From Amycolatopsis lurida (lineage in GTDB: Bacteria; Actinomycetota; Actinomycetes; Mycobacteriales; Pseudonocardiaceae): 64,000 nucleotides of DNA. The stretch spans positions 124,001-188,000 of the forward strand of contig NZ_FNTA01000003.1 in the NCBI RefSeq assembly GCF_900105055.1, read 5' to 3'. How positions within the stretch are numbered: the stretch's first letter is position 1; each line of letters opens with the position of its first letter. This document shows positions 19,068 through 26,185 of this stretch, in pieces. A program made the translations under genes and the position numbers. Below the pieces are notes generated by a model that saw nothing but the letters and a program-made list of their open reading frames with translations, was not told where the DNA came from and made no database searches.

Positions 19068-19748
19068 CTAACGCCCTTTTCGACTACCTTCGTAGGCCCG
19101 CTCGCGTAGCCCGGTGAGCCAGCCCGGCCGCAGCTCCCAGTCGGGCGGCGAATTGAGCATCGGATCGAAGGCGGGCTGAGGGGAGTCGTCGTCGACCTCG
19201 TCGAGGGTCAGCCTCGCGCAGGGGTTCCGATGTCCGTTCGCGCGGACGGTCTCGAAGAGGAAGGTCACCGGCCCTTCAGCCATCAGCCGCCTCAATCCGT
19301 CCAGCGACGCTTCGGCGTGCCGTGGCGTTTCCGCGCGGGCCGACAGCCAGATCAGTTCGCCCTTCGTGCGGTACGGCAACAACGTGCTGTAGCGGCCGGC
19401 GGTCCAGGCGCGAGCCGGCCGCGGCAGCACGCGGCCGACGAGGCCGGTGCCCGAAGTGGTCAACGTGAGATCCCACGGATGACCTCCGACGGCGGGGATC
19501 CGCACCGCCAGCCCCAGCGCGTCAGGCACGCGTCCCGGGAGACCGGCGCCCTTGGACATCCGCACGGTGACGGCGACCGGTTCCTCCGGCAGGGCGAGCT
19601 CATCACGCCGTAAAGCCTGAAGTTCACCGTTGAACAGTAGACCGTTCGGGTGGAAGGCCCTGGCGCCGCGAAGTGCCGCCAGGGCGTGAAATCCGGCGCG
19701 GAGCAGCCTGCCGGCCGGCCCGGCCTGCGGTGTGTCGTCCTCGGCCAC
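19068..19748 (-). CDS. Conserved hypothetical protein, possibly catalase-fold-related
   Basis: A 226-residue cytosolic protein. It contains the sequence VTVRMSKGAGLPGRVPDALGLAVRIP, then DLTLTTSG and a YSTLLPYRTKGELIWL segment. This pattern is shared by a small actinobacterial family that looks like a truncated catalase core; no heme ligand is evident, so this is inference only. GTG 19748 is preferred because AGGAGG lies nine bases upstream, whereas GTG 19757 would abut that site. It is divergent from the stress genes at 19935. Confidence 0.65.
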   Translation of the reverse strand: MAEDDTPQAGPAGRLLRAGFHALAALRGARAFHPNGLLFNGELQALRRDELALPEEPVAVTVRMSKGAGLPGRVPDALGLAVRIPAVGGHPWDLTLTTSGTGLVGRVLPRPARAWTAGRYSTLLPYRTKGELIWLSARAETPRHAEASLDGLRRLMAEGPVTFLFETVRANGHRNPCARLTLDEVDDDSPQPAFDPMLNSPPDWELRPGWLTGLRERAYEGSRKGR

Positions 19749-19848
19749 GATTTCCACCCTCCTGATGACGTGTGTGCTCCGCAGGGGCTACCCCGGACAG
19801 GTCGGATTACACGGGAATTCGCACGGAATCGAAAACCCCCATTTCCCT

Positions 19849-19873
19849 GTGTGACGGGCTTTCCCCCGGGTAC
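19849..19873 (+). promoter_or_regulatory. Stress sigma (sigma-B type) promoter
   Basis: GTGT (19849-19852), 15 bases, then GGGTAC (19868-19873) matches the Streptomyces sigma-B consensus GNNT-N14-16-GGGTA(C/T). It lies 61 bp before the DUF4383 start and would drive the manganese catalase. Confidence 0.65.
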
Positions 19874-19934
19874 TCGCGTGCTGTTCGCCCATCGGGCGTC
19901 CGACAGTCCTGTTCCACCTGGATCGGAGGAAATC

Positions 19935-20390
19935 ATGACTGCATCGCCGGCCACTGTTCGGCGGGCTCCGCGCCAGCTCATCGCCCTCGGCGTGGGCGCG
20001 GTCTTCCTGCTCGTCGGCATTCTCGGCTTCATCCCCGGTATCACCACGAACTACGACCAGCTGAGCGGTGCCGGGCACGAGTCCGGTGCGTTGCTGCTCG
20101 GCGTGTTCCAGGTGTCGATCCTGCACAACATCGTCCACCTGGCGTTCGGCGTCGCGGGCATTCTGCTGGCCCGGACGGTGAGCGGCGCGAAGGCCTTCCT
20201 CGTCGGAGGCGGGGTGATCTATCTCGTGCTCTGGCTGTACGGGCTGCTGATCGACCACGGGTCGGCGGCGAATTTCGTGCCGGTCAACACCGCCGACAAC
20301 TGGCTGCACCTCGGGCTGGCCATCGGGATGATCGCACTCGGGCTCATTCCGCTCTCCGGTTCCAAGGCGCCGATCGCCGACTCGCGCTGA
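19935..20390 (+). CDS. DUF4383 domain membrane protein
   Basis: A 151-residue integral membrane protein with four hydrophobic helices; IALGVGAVFLLVGILGFIPG, HNIVHLAFGVAGILLAR and NWLHLGLAIGMIALGL carry the conserved histidines of DUF4383. The function of the family is unknown. ATG 19935 has GGAGG six bases upstream. It lies 33 bp before the manganese catalase gene and probably shares its stress promoter. Confidence 0.88.
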   Translation: MTASPATVRRAPRQLIALGVGAVFLLVGILGFIPGITTNYDQLSGAGHESGALLLGVFQVSILHNIVHLAFGVAGILLARTVSGAKAFLVGGGVIYLVLWLYGLLIDHGSAANFVPVNTADNWLHLGLAIGMIALGLIPLSGSKAPIADSR

Positions 20391-20423
20391 CCCGTTCTCC
20401 CCTCAATTCTCTGGAGGTTTTCT

Positions 20424-21305
20424 GTGTTCCGTCATACCAAATCACTCCAATTCGAGGCTAAACCCGAAAAACCGGACGCTTTGTACGCCCGTAAGCTGCA
20501 GGAGCTCATCGGCGGCGCCTACGGTGAGATGACCGTCACCATGCAGTACCTGTTCCAGGGCTGGAATTGCCGGATCGAGGGCAAGTACAAGGATCTGATC
20601 ATGGATACGGCGACCGAGGAGATCGGTCACGTGGAAATGCTCGCGACGATGGTCGCCAGATTGCTCGAAGGCGCGCCCGCCACCATGGTGGCCGAAGCCG
20701 CGAAGGATCCGGCCACCGCGGCGATCCTCGGCGGGATGGACCCGCAGCAGGCGATCATCTCCGGTGGCGGCGCCACGCCGAGCGACAGCCAGGGCTATCC
20801 CTGGAACGGCCGCTACGTCGTGGCCTCGGGCAATCTGCTGGCCGATTTCCGGGCGAACGCCGCGGCCGAGGCGCAGGGTCGCTTGCAGACGGCCCGGTTG
20901 TACAACATGACCGACGACCCCGGCGTGAAGGCGATGCTGCAGTTCAACCTCGCGCGGGACACGGTGCACCAGAAGCAGTGGCTCGCCGCGATCGAGGAGC
21001 TCAAGGCCGACGGTCTGGAGAGCGACATCGCGCCGACGGCGTTGTTCGACGAGGAGAACCAGGAGCACAACAACACCATCTGGCATCTGTCCGACGGCCC
21101 GGACGGTTCGAAGGGTGGCTGGAGCTTCGGCGAAGACGGTATCGAGTACCTGATGGAGCCCGAGCCGCTCGGAGGACCGGGCACCGCTCCGAAGCCCGAT
21201 CCCGCGCTTTACGGCACCTACGCGCCGCTGCAGGACGCGGTCGGGACGGTCAAGGGCAAGGTCAAGGACGCCAAGAAGAAGGCCACCAAGTCGAGCAAGA
21301 GCTAG
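20424..21305 (+). CDS. Manganese catalase
   Basis: A 293-residue non-heme catalase (2 H2O2 to O2 and water) of ferritin-like fold. The dinuclear manganese ligands of the Lactobacillus plantarum enzyme are all visible: Glu35 (GAYGEMTV), Glu66 and His69 (EEIGHVE), Glu149 and His182 (TVHQKQW). The N-terminus MFRHTKSLQFEAKPEKPDALYARKLQ is highly typical. The C-terminus ends in a Lys-rich tail. GTG 20424 follows TGGAGG at six bases. It is downstream of DUF4383 and the sigma-B type promoter, consistent with a general stress role. Confidence 0.94.
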   Translation: MFRHTKSLQFEAKPEKPDALYARKLQELIGGAYGEMTVTMQYLFQGWNCRIEGKYKDLIMDTATEEIGHVEMLATMVARLLEGAPATMVAEAAKDPATAAILGGMDPQQAIISGGGATPSDSQGYPWNGRYVVASGNLLADFRANAAAEAQGRLQTARLYNMTDDPGVKAMLQFNLARDTVHQKQWLAAIEELKADGLESDIAPTALFDEENQEHNNTIWHLSDGPDGSKGGWSFGEDGIEYLMEPEPLGGPGTAPKPDPALYGTYAPLQDAVGTVKGKVKDAKKKATKSSKS

Positions 21306-21311
21306 TACCCG

Positions 21312-21356
21312 ATGTGAAGGGCTCCTCCCGTGGCCGAGGGGAGGAGCCCTTCACAT
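21312..21356. terminator. Hairpin after manganese catalase (18-bp arms)
   Basis: Perfect 18-bp arms (21312-21329 and 21339-21356) with a 9-base loop start six bases after the catalase stop. The arms contain GTGAAGGGCTCCTCCC, linking it to the other GTGAAGG hairpins of the window. Confidence 0.85.
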
Positions 21357-21379
21357 GTGTGGGAGACGGGCTTGGCGAG

Positions 21380-21431
21380 GGGGTCGTGAGTGGCAATGAT
21401 CGTTCTAACCCTCTTTGCCACTCACGACCCC
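21380..21431. repeat. REP-like hairpin element, copy A (conserved loop)
   Basis: Perfect 17-bp arms begin GGGGTCGTGAGTGG and end CCACTCACGACCCC. The 18-base loop includes TCGTTCTAACCCTCT. Copy B at 39158 has nearly the same stem and loop. Confidence 0.8.
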
Positions 21432-21502
21432 TTTGACATACCTCGGAAAGTGTCCCTTGTGGACAGTCGAGAGAAGGCAGTCGACGATGTCCAGATCGTG
21501 TG

Positions 21503-22489
21503 TCAGTCGGAGCTCTTCGTTTCGGCTTCGGCGACCGCGGCTGCTTCGTCGTCGTCCATCGCCTTGGTGTCACGCGGTGGGAGGAAGGGTTCGTCGTCGG
21601 CCGGGGAGCCGGAGGCGAGTTCCTTGCCACGCGCGAGTTCGGCGTCCAGTTCGGCGCCGAGGAGGACGGCGATGTTCGAGATCCACAGCCAGATCAGGAA
21701 CACGATGACACCGGCGAGGGAACCGTAGACCTTGTTGTACGAGCCGAAGTTGCTGACGTAGAAGGCGAACCCGGCGGTGGCCGCGGCCCAGAGCAGCACG
21801 GCCACGATGCCGCCCGGCGTCAGCCACCGGAATTTCGGCTGCCGCACGTTGGGGCTCACCCAGTAGAGCATCGCGAACGCGAGCCCCGCCAGCAGCGCGA
21901 TCACCGGCCATTTCACGATGTCCCAGACGAGGACGCCGGTCGACCCGAGACCGATCAGGTCGCCGAGGTAGCGGGCGATCCCGCCGGTCGCCACCACCCC
22001 GGCGGCACACAGGGCGAGCACGATCAGCACGGCGATGGTGAGTCCGATCCGCAACGGCACGGTCTTCCAGATCGGGCGGCCTTCGGGCATCGAGTAGATG
22101 ACGTTGGACGCCCGCATGAACGCGCCGATGTAGCCGGACGCGGACCACAACGCGCCCGCGGTGCCGAGGATCGCCGCCGTTCCGGCCAGCCCTCCGGTCT
22201 TGGACAGCTCCTCGATGGCGCCGACCAGGATGTCCCGGCCCTGACCTGGCGCTATCCGGCTCACATTCTCGACGAGTGCCTGGGTCGCCGACGGACCGAG
22301 GAGCCCGAGGATCGCGGTCAGCACGAGCAAACCGGGGAAGAGGGAGAGCACGCCGTAGTAGGTGAGCGCCGCCGCCCAGTCCAGCATGTTGTCGCGGTTG
22401 AACTGGACGAACGTCCGTTTGAGCACCGCCCACCACGATCGCCGGGACAATTCGGTGGGACCGTCCGGGTCTTTCGCTGTGTCAGCCAA
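21503..22489 (-). CDS. YihY/virulence factor BrkB family membrane protein
   Basis: A 328-residue membrane protein with about six hydrophobic helices. The family segments are visible: WAAALTYYGVLSLFPGLLVL, SGYIGAFMRASNVIY, GVLVWDIVKWPVIALLAGLAFAMLYW and VYGSLAGVIVFLIWLWISNIAVLLGAELDAE. The C-terminus is acidic and cytosolic. The family has no firm biochemical role despite the early ribonuclease BN label. The TTG start at 22489 is supported by a perfect AGGAGG five bases upstream. Confidence 0.92.
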   Translation of the reverse strand: MADTAKDPDGPTELSRRSWWAVLKRTFVQFNRDNMLDWAAALTYYGVLSLFPGLLVLTAILGLLGPSATQALVENVSRIAPGQGRDILVGAIEELSKTGGLAGTAAILGTAGALWSASGYIGAFMRASNVIYSMPEGRPIWKTVPLRIGLTIAVLIVLALCAAGVVATGGIARYLGDLIGLGSTGVLVWDIVKWPVIALLAGLAFAMLYWVSPNVRQPKFRWLTPGGIVAVLLWAAATAGFAFYVSNFGSYNKVYGSLAGVIVFLIWLWISNIAVLLGAELDAELARGKELASGSPADDEPFLPPRDTKAMDDDEAAAVAEAETKSSD

Positions 22490-22547
22490 GGGAACCTCCT
22501 GTGGGGATTCCTTGGCTTACCCGATGTCGCCGGGGTGAAACGGGTGG

Positions 22548-22760
22548 TCAGGCCGGGCGGGAACGTGGCGGCGGTGGCGGCGGGACCGTCTTCGCCAGCA
22601 CGATGTCCGCCAGCCGGATCGTCGCGAGTCCGCGTTTGGTCTCGACCGTGCAGTCGGTGTCATCACGCGAACGGAGGTAGCCGAGCGCGTCGGTGAACCC
22701 GCCCTCGATCCGATACCGGACGACGACCCTGGTGCCGAGCGGCACGTCCGGAAGGGTCAC
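22548..22760 (-). CDS. Small SH3-like domain protein
   Basis: A 70-residue protein of beta strands (LGTRVVVRYRIEGG, TDALGYLRS, CTVETKRGLATIRLADIVLAK) ending in a proline run. This resembles the N-terminal SH3-like domain that precedes the acetyltransferase domain in mycobacterial GNAT proteins such as Rv0428c, here standing alone. GTG 22760 overlaps the stop of the glutaredoxin gene (GTGA), so translation is coupled. The function is unknown. Confidence 0.65.
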   Translation of the reverse strand: MTLPDVPLGTRVVVRYRIEGGFTDALGYLRSRDDTDCTVETKRGLATIRLADIVLAKTVPPPPPPRSRPA

Positions 22761-22996
22761 CGGTTCAGGTGCGCGGTGAGCTCGTCGTCGCTCGGCTCGA
22801 CCAGGTGGGTGCCGTCCGGCCAGACGATGGTCGGGATGCGCCGCTCACCGTTCTGCAGCGCCCGCACGGCCTCCTCGGCGCCGGAATCCGCTTCGACGTC
22901 GAGGTAGTCGTACTCGATGCCCTTCGAGTCCAGGAGGGCGCGGCTGCGTTTGACGTCGGGGCACCAACCGGCGCCGTACACGGTGAGGTCGCTCAT
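22757..22996 (-). CDS. Glutaredoxin/mycoredoxin-like protein with CPDV site
   Basis: A 79-residue thioredoxin-fold protein of the actinobacterial mycoredoxin-like family: LTVYGAGWCPDVKRSRALLDSKGIEYDYLDV, then the cis-Pro motif RRIPTIVWPDG. The usual CxYC or CxxC site reads CPDV, so only the first cysteine is present. That suggests a monothiol mechanism or a non-redox role. It lies 3 bp after the LAL regulator stop and overlaps the following SH3-like gene by four bases. Confidence 0.85.
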   Translation of the reverse strand: MSDLTVYGAGWCPDVKRSRALLDSKGIEYDYLDVEADSGAEEAVRALQNGERRIPTIVWPDGTHLVEPSDDELTAHLNR

Positions 22997-22999
22997 GGA

Positions 23000-25888
23000 T
23001 CACAGCATGCCAGGTCGCGGTCCGCCGGCGTGTTCGGCGAGGGCCGCACGGTCGGCGAGGCCGGTCTTGGCGAGCAGGCTCGCGACATGCTTCTCGACCG
23101 TCCGCGGCGAGATGTGCAGGCGGGCGCCGATGTCCTTGTTGCCCATCCGCTCGGCGAGCAGCACCAGGACCTCGTACTCGCGCACGGTGACGCCCGAAGC
23201 CCGCAGGTCACCCGGTACCCGGTCGACCCCGGAGCGGCGCTGCCGGACGGGTGCGCCGAGTTTGCGCAGGAGGCTCCGGCAGGCGGCCGCGACCGCGGGG
23301 ATCTCCCTGCGATGGAAGTACTCTTCGGCCTCTTTGAGCCAGCCCGCCGGATCACCCCAGCCGTCGGCGGCGGCCGGTTCGGCGATCAGCCGGAGCCCGA
23401 GATGGCGGGCCAGGGGATAGGGCGACGACGTCTCCAGCGCCGAGGCCACCGCCTGTCCGGCCGCCGCCGCGTCACCTCGCCTGCCGTGCTCGACGGCGTG
23501 CGCGAATTCGACGAACTGCCGGTTCCAGCGCATCCCGCTCACGGCGGAGCCATCCTCCGGGCAAGGCACGCCCCCGAGCGTGTCGACGAGTGTCCGGAGA
23601 CCGTGTTGGCCGGCGAGGTGGAACCGGCTCGGCCGCCGGTCCTCCAGTTCGACGACCTGGCCGAGTTCGCGGCGGGCCCGGTCGAAGTCCTCCTCGAGCA
23701 GCGAACAGAAGACCCGCGCCAGCCCGATACTGAGCACCATCTCCTGCGCGTTCTCTCCGCCGCTGTCCCGGAAGTCGTCGAGTGCCTGCTCCATCGCCGG
23801 GCGGTCCGCCCGGTGCCCGGCGGACATCGCCCTCGTCATATGGGCGTATTGCAGCAACGCGGTCAACCGGAGCCTGCCCAGCACGGCGAGGTTCTCGGCC
23901 AGCAAGGCGTGCGCGGTGCCGAATTCGCAGCGCAGGATCGCGTGCATGGTGCGCACGGAATCGACCGCGCAGTGCAGGGTGATCGACCCGGTGCGCTGAG
24001 CGTCCGCGCGGGCGAGCAGCAGGGTCTGCTCGTCGCCGTTCATCAGCACGCGATGCCCGCCCAGCCGGACCAGCGCCTGGGTGCGCAGGTGGTGGAGATG
24101 GTTGTCCTCGGCGGTCCGCCGAGCGAGCTGCATGTAGTGCTCGGATTCGGTGAGGTCCCGCGACAGCGCGAGCATGCCGAGCACCTGCAGCGCCTGGCAG
24201 ACGACGAACGGCTGCTCGGTCGCCTCGGCCACTTTCCAGGCTTGGCGCGCGAGCCGCTCCGCCGTGCCCGCCCGGCCGGGAACGTCCAGCCAGAGGTTCG
24301 CTTCGACGGCGTCGAGCGCGGCCTGCTGAGCCGGTGAGATCGCCGAACCGAGAGGAGCGCGGGCGCGTTCGATCTGGGCCAGGCATTCGTCGTGCCGTCC
24401 GGCGATGTAGGCGGCCCAGGCCAGCTGGGTATGCAGTTTCGCGGCCCGTTCGAGGGTGCCGATCTCCCCGAACGCGGCGGAAAGCTCGACGGCGCGGTCG
24501 AACTGACCGGTCTGCCCGAGCGCGAGCACCAGCGTCTCCAGCACCTCGGCCCGATCACCCGTGTCGGCCCCGGCGAGCAGGTCGACGGCCTTGGTGAGCA
24601 TCGTGACCGCGGAGTCGGCGGCGCCCGCGTCGAGGGCACGGCGACCGGTTTCGGCGAACAGGCGGCCTGCCGCCTGTTCGTCCAATGCGGTCAGCCGGAG
24701 CGACGCGACGAGCGCGCACAGGTCGCCCGGCAGCCCCGGGTACAGCTTTTCGACGGCGTCGGCGGCCTGACGGGCGAGCGCCGCCTTCCGTGCCGGCGTC
24801 TGGCGCGCCAGCAGCGCTTCCGCGGTCAGCGGATGACGGAAGGCGTACCAGCCGGGCGTCGTCTCGTCGGTGGTCACCAGGTTCGCCGAGACCGCGGCGC
24901 TCAGGTGGTTGTGCAGGGTCCGGTCGTTGGTTCCGGTGACCGTCTGGACCACCGTCAGCGGGAAGCGGCGGCCGATGATCGCCGCGACCGACAGTAGTTC
25001 ACCCGCCTGCTCGCCGAGTTGCTCCATCCGGACGCCGATACTGGTCACCAGGGCGGCGGGAACGCGAGCGCGAAGCTCGCCGATGACGCGCCAGCCGTCG
25101 CGGCCCTCGACCAGCAGTCCGTCGTTCACCATGCCGTGGAGCAGTTCCTCGACGATGAACGGAAGGCCGGCGCTGTTGCGCCACAACAGTTCCGCCGCGG
25201 CCGAGGGAAGCCGTCCCGGCTCGGTCTCGAGGCAGGCGGCGGCGAGGGCACGGGTGTCCGAGAGGCCGAGCCTGCCCAGTTCGACGACGGCGCAGCTCAT
25301 CCGCTGCGCGCCGGAGGTCGCCAGGCGCAGGGCGTCGGAGGGCTCGTTGCGGAGCGTGCCGACGAACAGGGCCTGCGCCGCGGGCAGGTTGTCGACGAGG
25401 TATTCGAGAATGAACAGCGTCTCCGCGTCGGCGTCCTGGAGATCGTCGAGAACCAGGAGCGCGCCGCGGTCGCGGCTGGTGACGGCCAGCAGTCGGAACA
25501 CCGCTTCGGCGAGCACCATCAGGGAACCCGACTCCCGCGGCCGGTCACCCCGGCCCCAGTCGGGGACGAGCTGGGCGAGCACGGGGAGGAACGGGTCCAG
25601 TTCGGCGGCCGACGGCGGGCCGCCGCCGCGGAAATGCGACCACAGTGCCTGGGCCAGCGGCCGGAACGGGACGAGCGGGCCGATCGAACTGGCCCGGCCC
25701 TGCAACACCGGGATGTCGGCGGCGACCGCTCGTGAGGCGGCCTCGATGGCGAGCCGTGATTTGCCGATGCCGCCTTCGCCCACGAGGAAGATCGCGCCGC
25801 CGCGACCCGCGATGGCGCGATCGAGAGCTCCGGAGAGCTCTGCCAGTTCGGCGTCGCGGCCGATCACTCGCGACGAACGGATCCCCAC
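23000..25888 (-). CDS. LAL-type LuxR family regulator (AAA ATPase, TPR, HTH)
   Basis: A 962-residue large ATP-binding LuxR regulator. The Walker A motif GEGGIGKSRL is near residues 37-46 and a Walker B-type LLVLDDLQDAD near 145. There is a long helical TPR-like middle, and a C-terminal LuxR helix-turn-helix (about 893-950; LTVREYEVLVLLAERMGNKDIGARL, then SPRTVEKHVASLL). Such proteins activate secondary-metabolite or sugar genes. It lies directly downstream of the lanthipeptide operon on the same strand, separated from it by a hairpin, so it may control that locus; this is inference. GTG start. Confidence 0.92.
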   Translation of the reverse strand: MGIRSSRVIGRDAELAELSGALDRAIAGRGGAIFLVGEGGIGKSRLAIEAASRAVAADIPVLQGRASSIGPLVPFRPLAQALWSHFRGGGPPSAAELDPFLPVLAQLVPDWGRGDRPRESGSLMVLAEAVFRLLAVTSRDRGALLVLDDLQDADAETLFILEYLVDNLPAAQALFVGTLRNEPSDALRLATSGAQRMSCAVVELGRLGLSDTRALAAACLETEPGRLPSAAAELLWRNSAGLPFIVEELLHGMVNDGLLVEGRDGWRVIGELRARVPAALVTSIGVRMEQLGEQAGELLSVAAIIGRRFPLTVVQTVTGTNDRTLHNHLSAAVSANLVTTDETTPGWYAFRHPLTAEALLARQTPARKAALARQAADAVEKLYPGLPGDLCALVASLRLTALDEQAAGRLFAETGRRALDAGAADSAVTMLTKAVDLLAGADTGDRAEVLETLVLALGQTGQFDRAVELSAAFGEIGTLERAAKLHTQLAWAAYIAGRHDECLAQIERARAPLGSAISPAQQAALDAVEANLWLDVPGRAGTAERLARQAWKVAEATEQPFVVCQALQVLGMLALSRDLTESEHYMQLARRTAEDNHLHHLRTQALVRLGGHRVLMNGDEQTLLLARADAQRTGSITLHCAVDSVRTMHAILRCEFGTAHALLAENLAVLGRLRLTALLQYAHMTRAMSAGHRADRPAMEQALDDFRDSGGENAQEMVLSIGLARVFCSLLEEDFDRARRELGQVVELEDRRPSRFHLAGQHGLRTLVDTLGGVPCPEDGSAVSGMRWNRQFVEFAHAVEHGRRGDAAAAGQAVASALETSSPYPLARHLGLRLIAEPAAADGWGDPAGWLKEAEEYFHRREIPAVAAACRSLLRKLGAPVRQRRSGVDRVPGDLRASGVTVREYEVLVLLAERMGNKDIGARLHISPRTVEKHVASLLAKTGLADRAALAEHAGGPRPGML

Positions 25889-25931
25889 CGCGGTGACTAT
25901 AGCGAGCGGATTTCCCCGTCACGGCCAATAA

Positions 25932-25974
25932 ATGATCACGAAGGCGGGCGGCGCGTACCCGCCTTCGTGATCAT
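25932..25974 (-). terminator. Terminator of the LanM operon
   Basis: Perfect 17-bp arms (25932-25948 and 25958-25974; core GATCACGAAGGCGGG) with a 9-base loop start three bases after the stop of the precursor-like gene. A TTTATT stretch follows on the minus strand. The hairpin isolates the LAL regulator gene from LanM transcription. Confidence 0.85.
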
Positions 25975-25977
25975 GTC

Positions 25978-26172
25978 TCAGATCCAGCCGCCGGTGAAGA
26001 CGCTGACGACGGACGGCGAACCGGGGTCCGTGGACAGGGTGGCGAGCGGGTTGGCGCTCAGCCGCGGCTTGCCGCCCGCCAGCGCGTGGTTGCGCGAGCC
26101 GACCTCGAGGGCGCGCGGCAGGTTCACGGCGCCGAGGACGTCTTCGGTGGCGGGCAGATCTCTTTCGTACAT
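25978..26172 (-). CDS. Candidate lanthipeptide precursor peptide without cysteine
   Basis: A 64-residue ORF directly after LanM: GAGGAG for this ORF overlaps the LanM stop and the gap is 13 bp. The N-terminal part is acidic and helical (ERDLPATEDVLGAVNLPRAL). A double-glycine site ALAGG ends at residue 34. The 30-residue remainder contains eight Ser/Thr (core positions 5, 11, 13, 14, 18, 20, 23, 26), ends VVSVFTGGWI, and has no Cys. By position, size and GG site it is the expected LanM substrate, but it cannot form lanthionine within itself. I know no matching named family. An operon-internal accessory peptide is the main alternative. Confidence 0.7.
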   Translation of the reverse strand: MYERDLPATEDVLGAVNLPRALEVGSRNHALAGGKPRLSANPLATLSTDPGSPSVVSVFTGGWI

Positions 26173-26185
26173 GCGGGTTTTCTCC

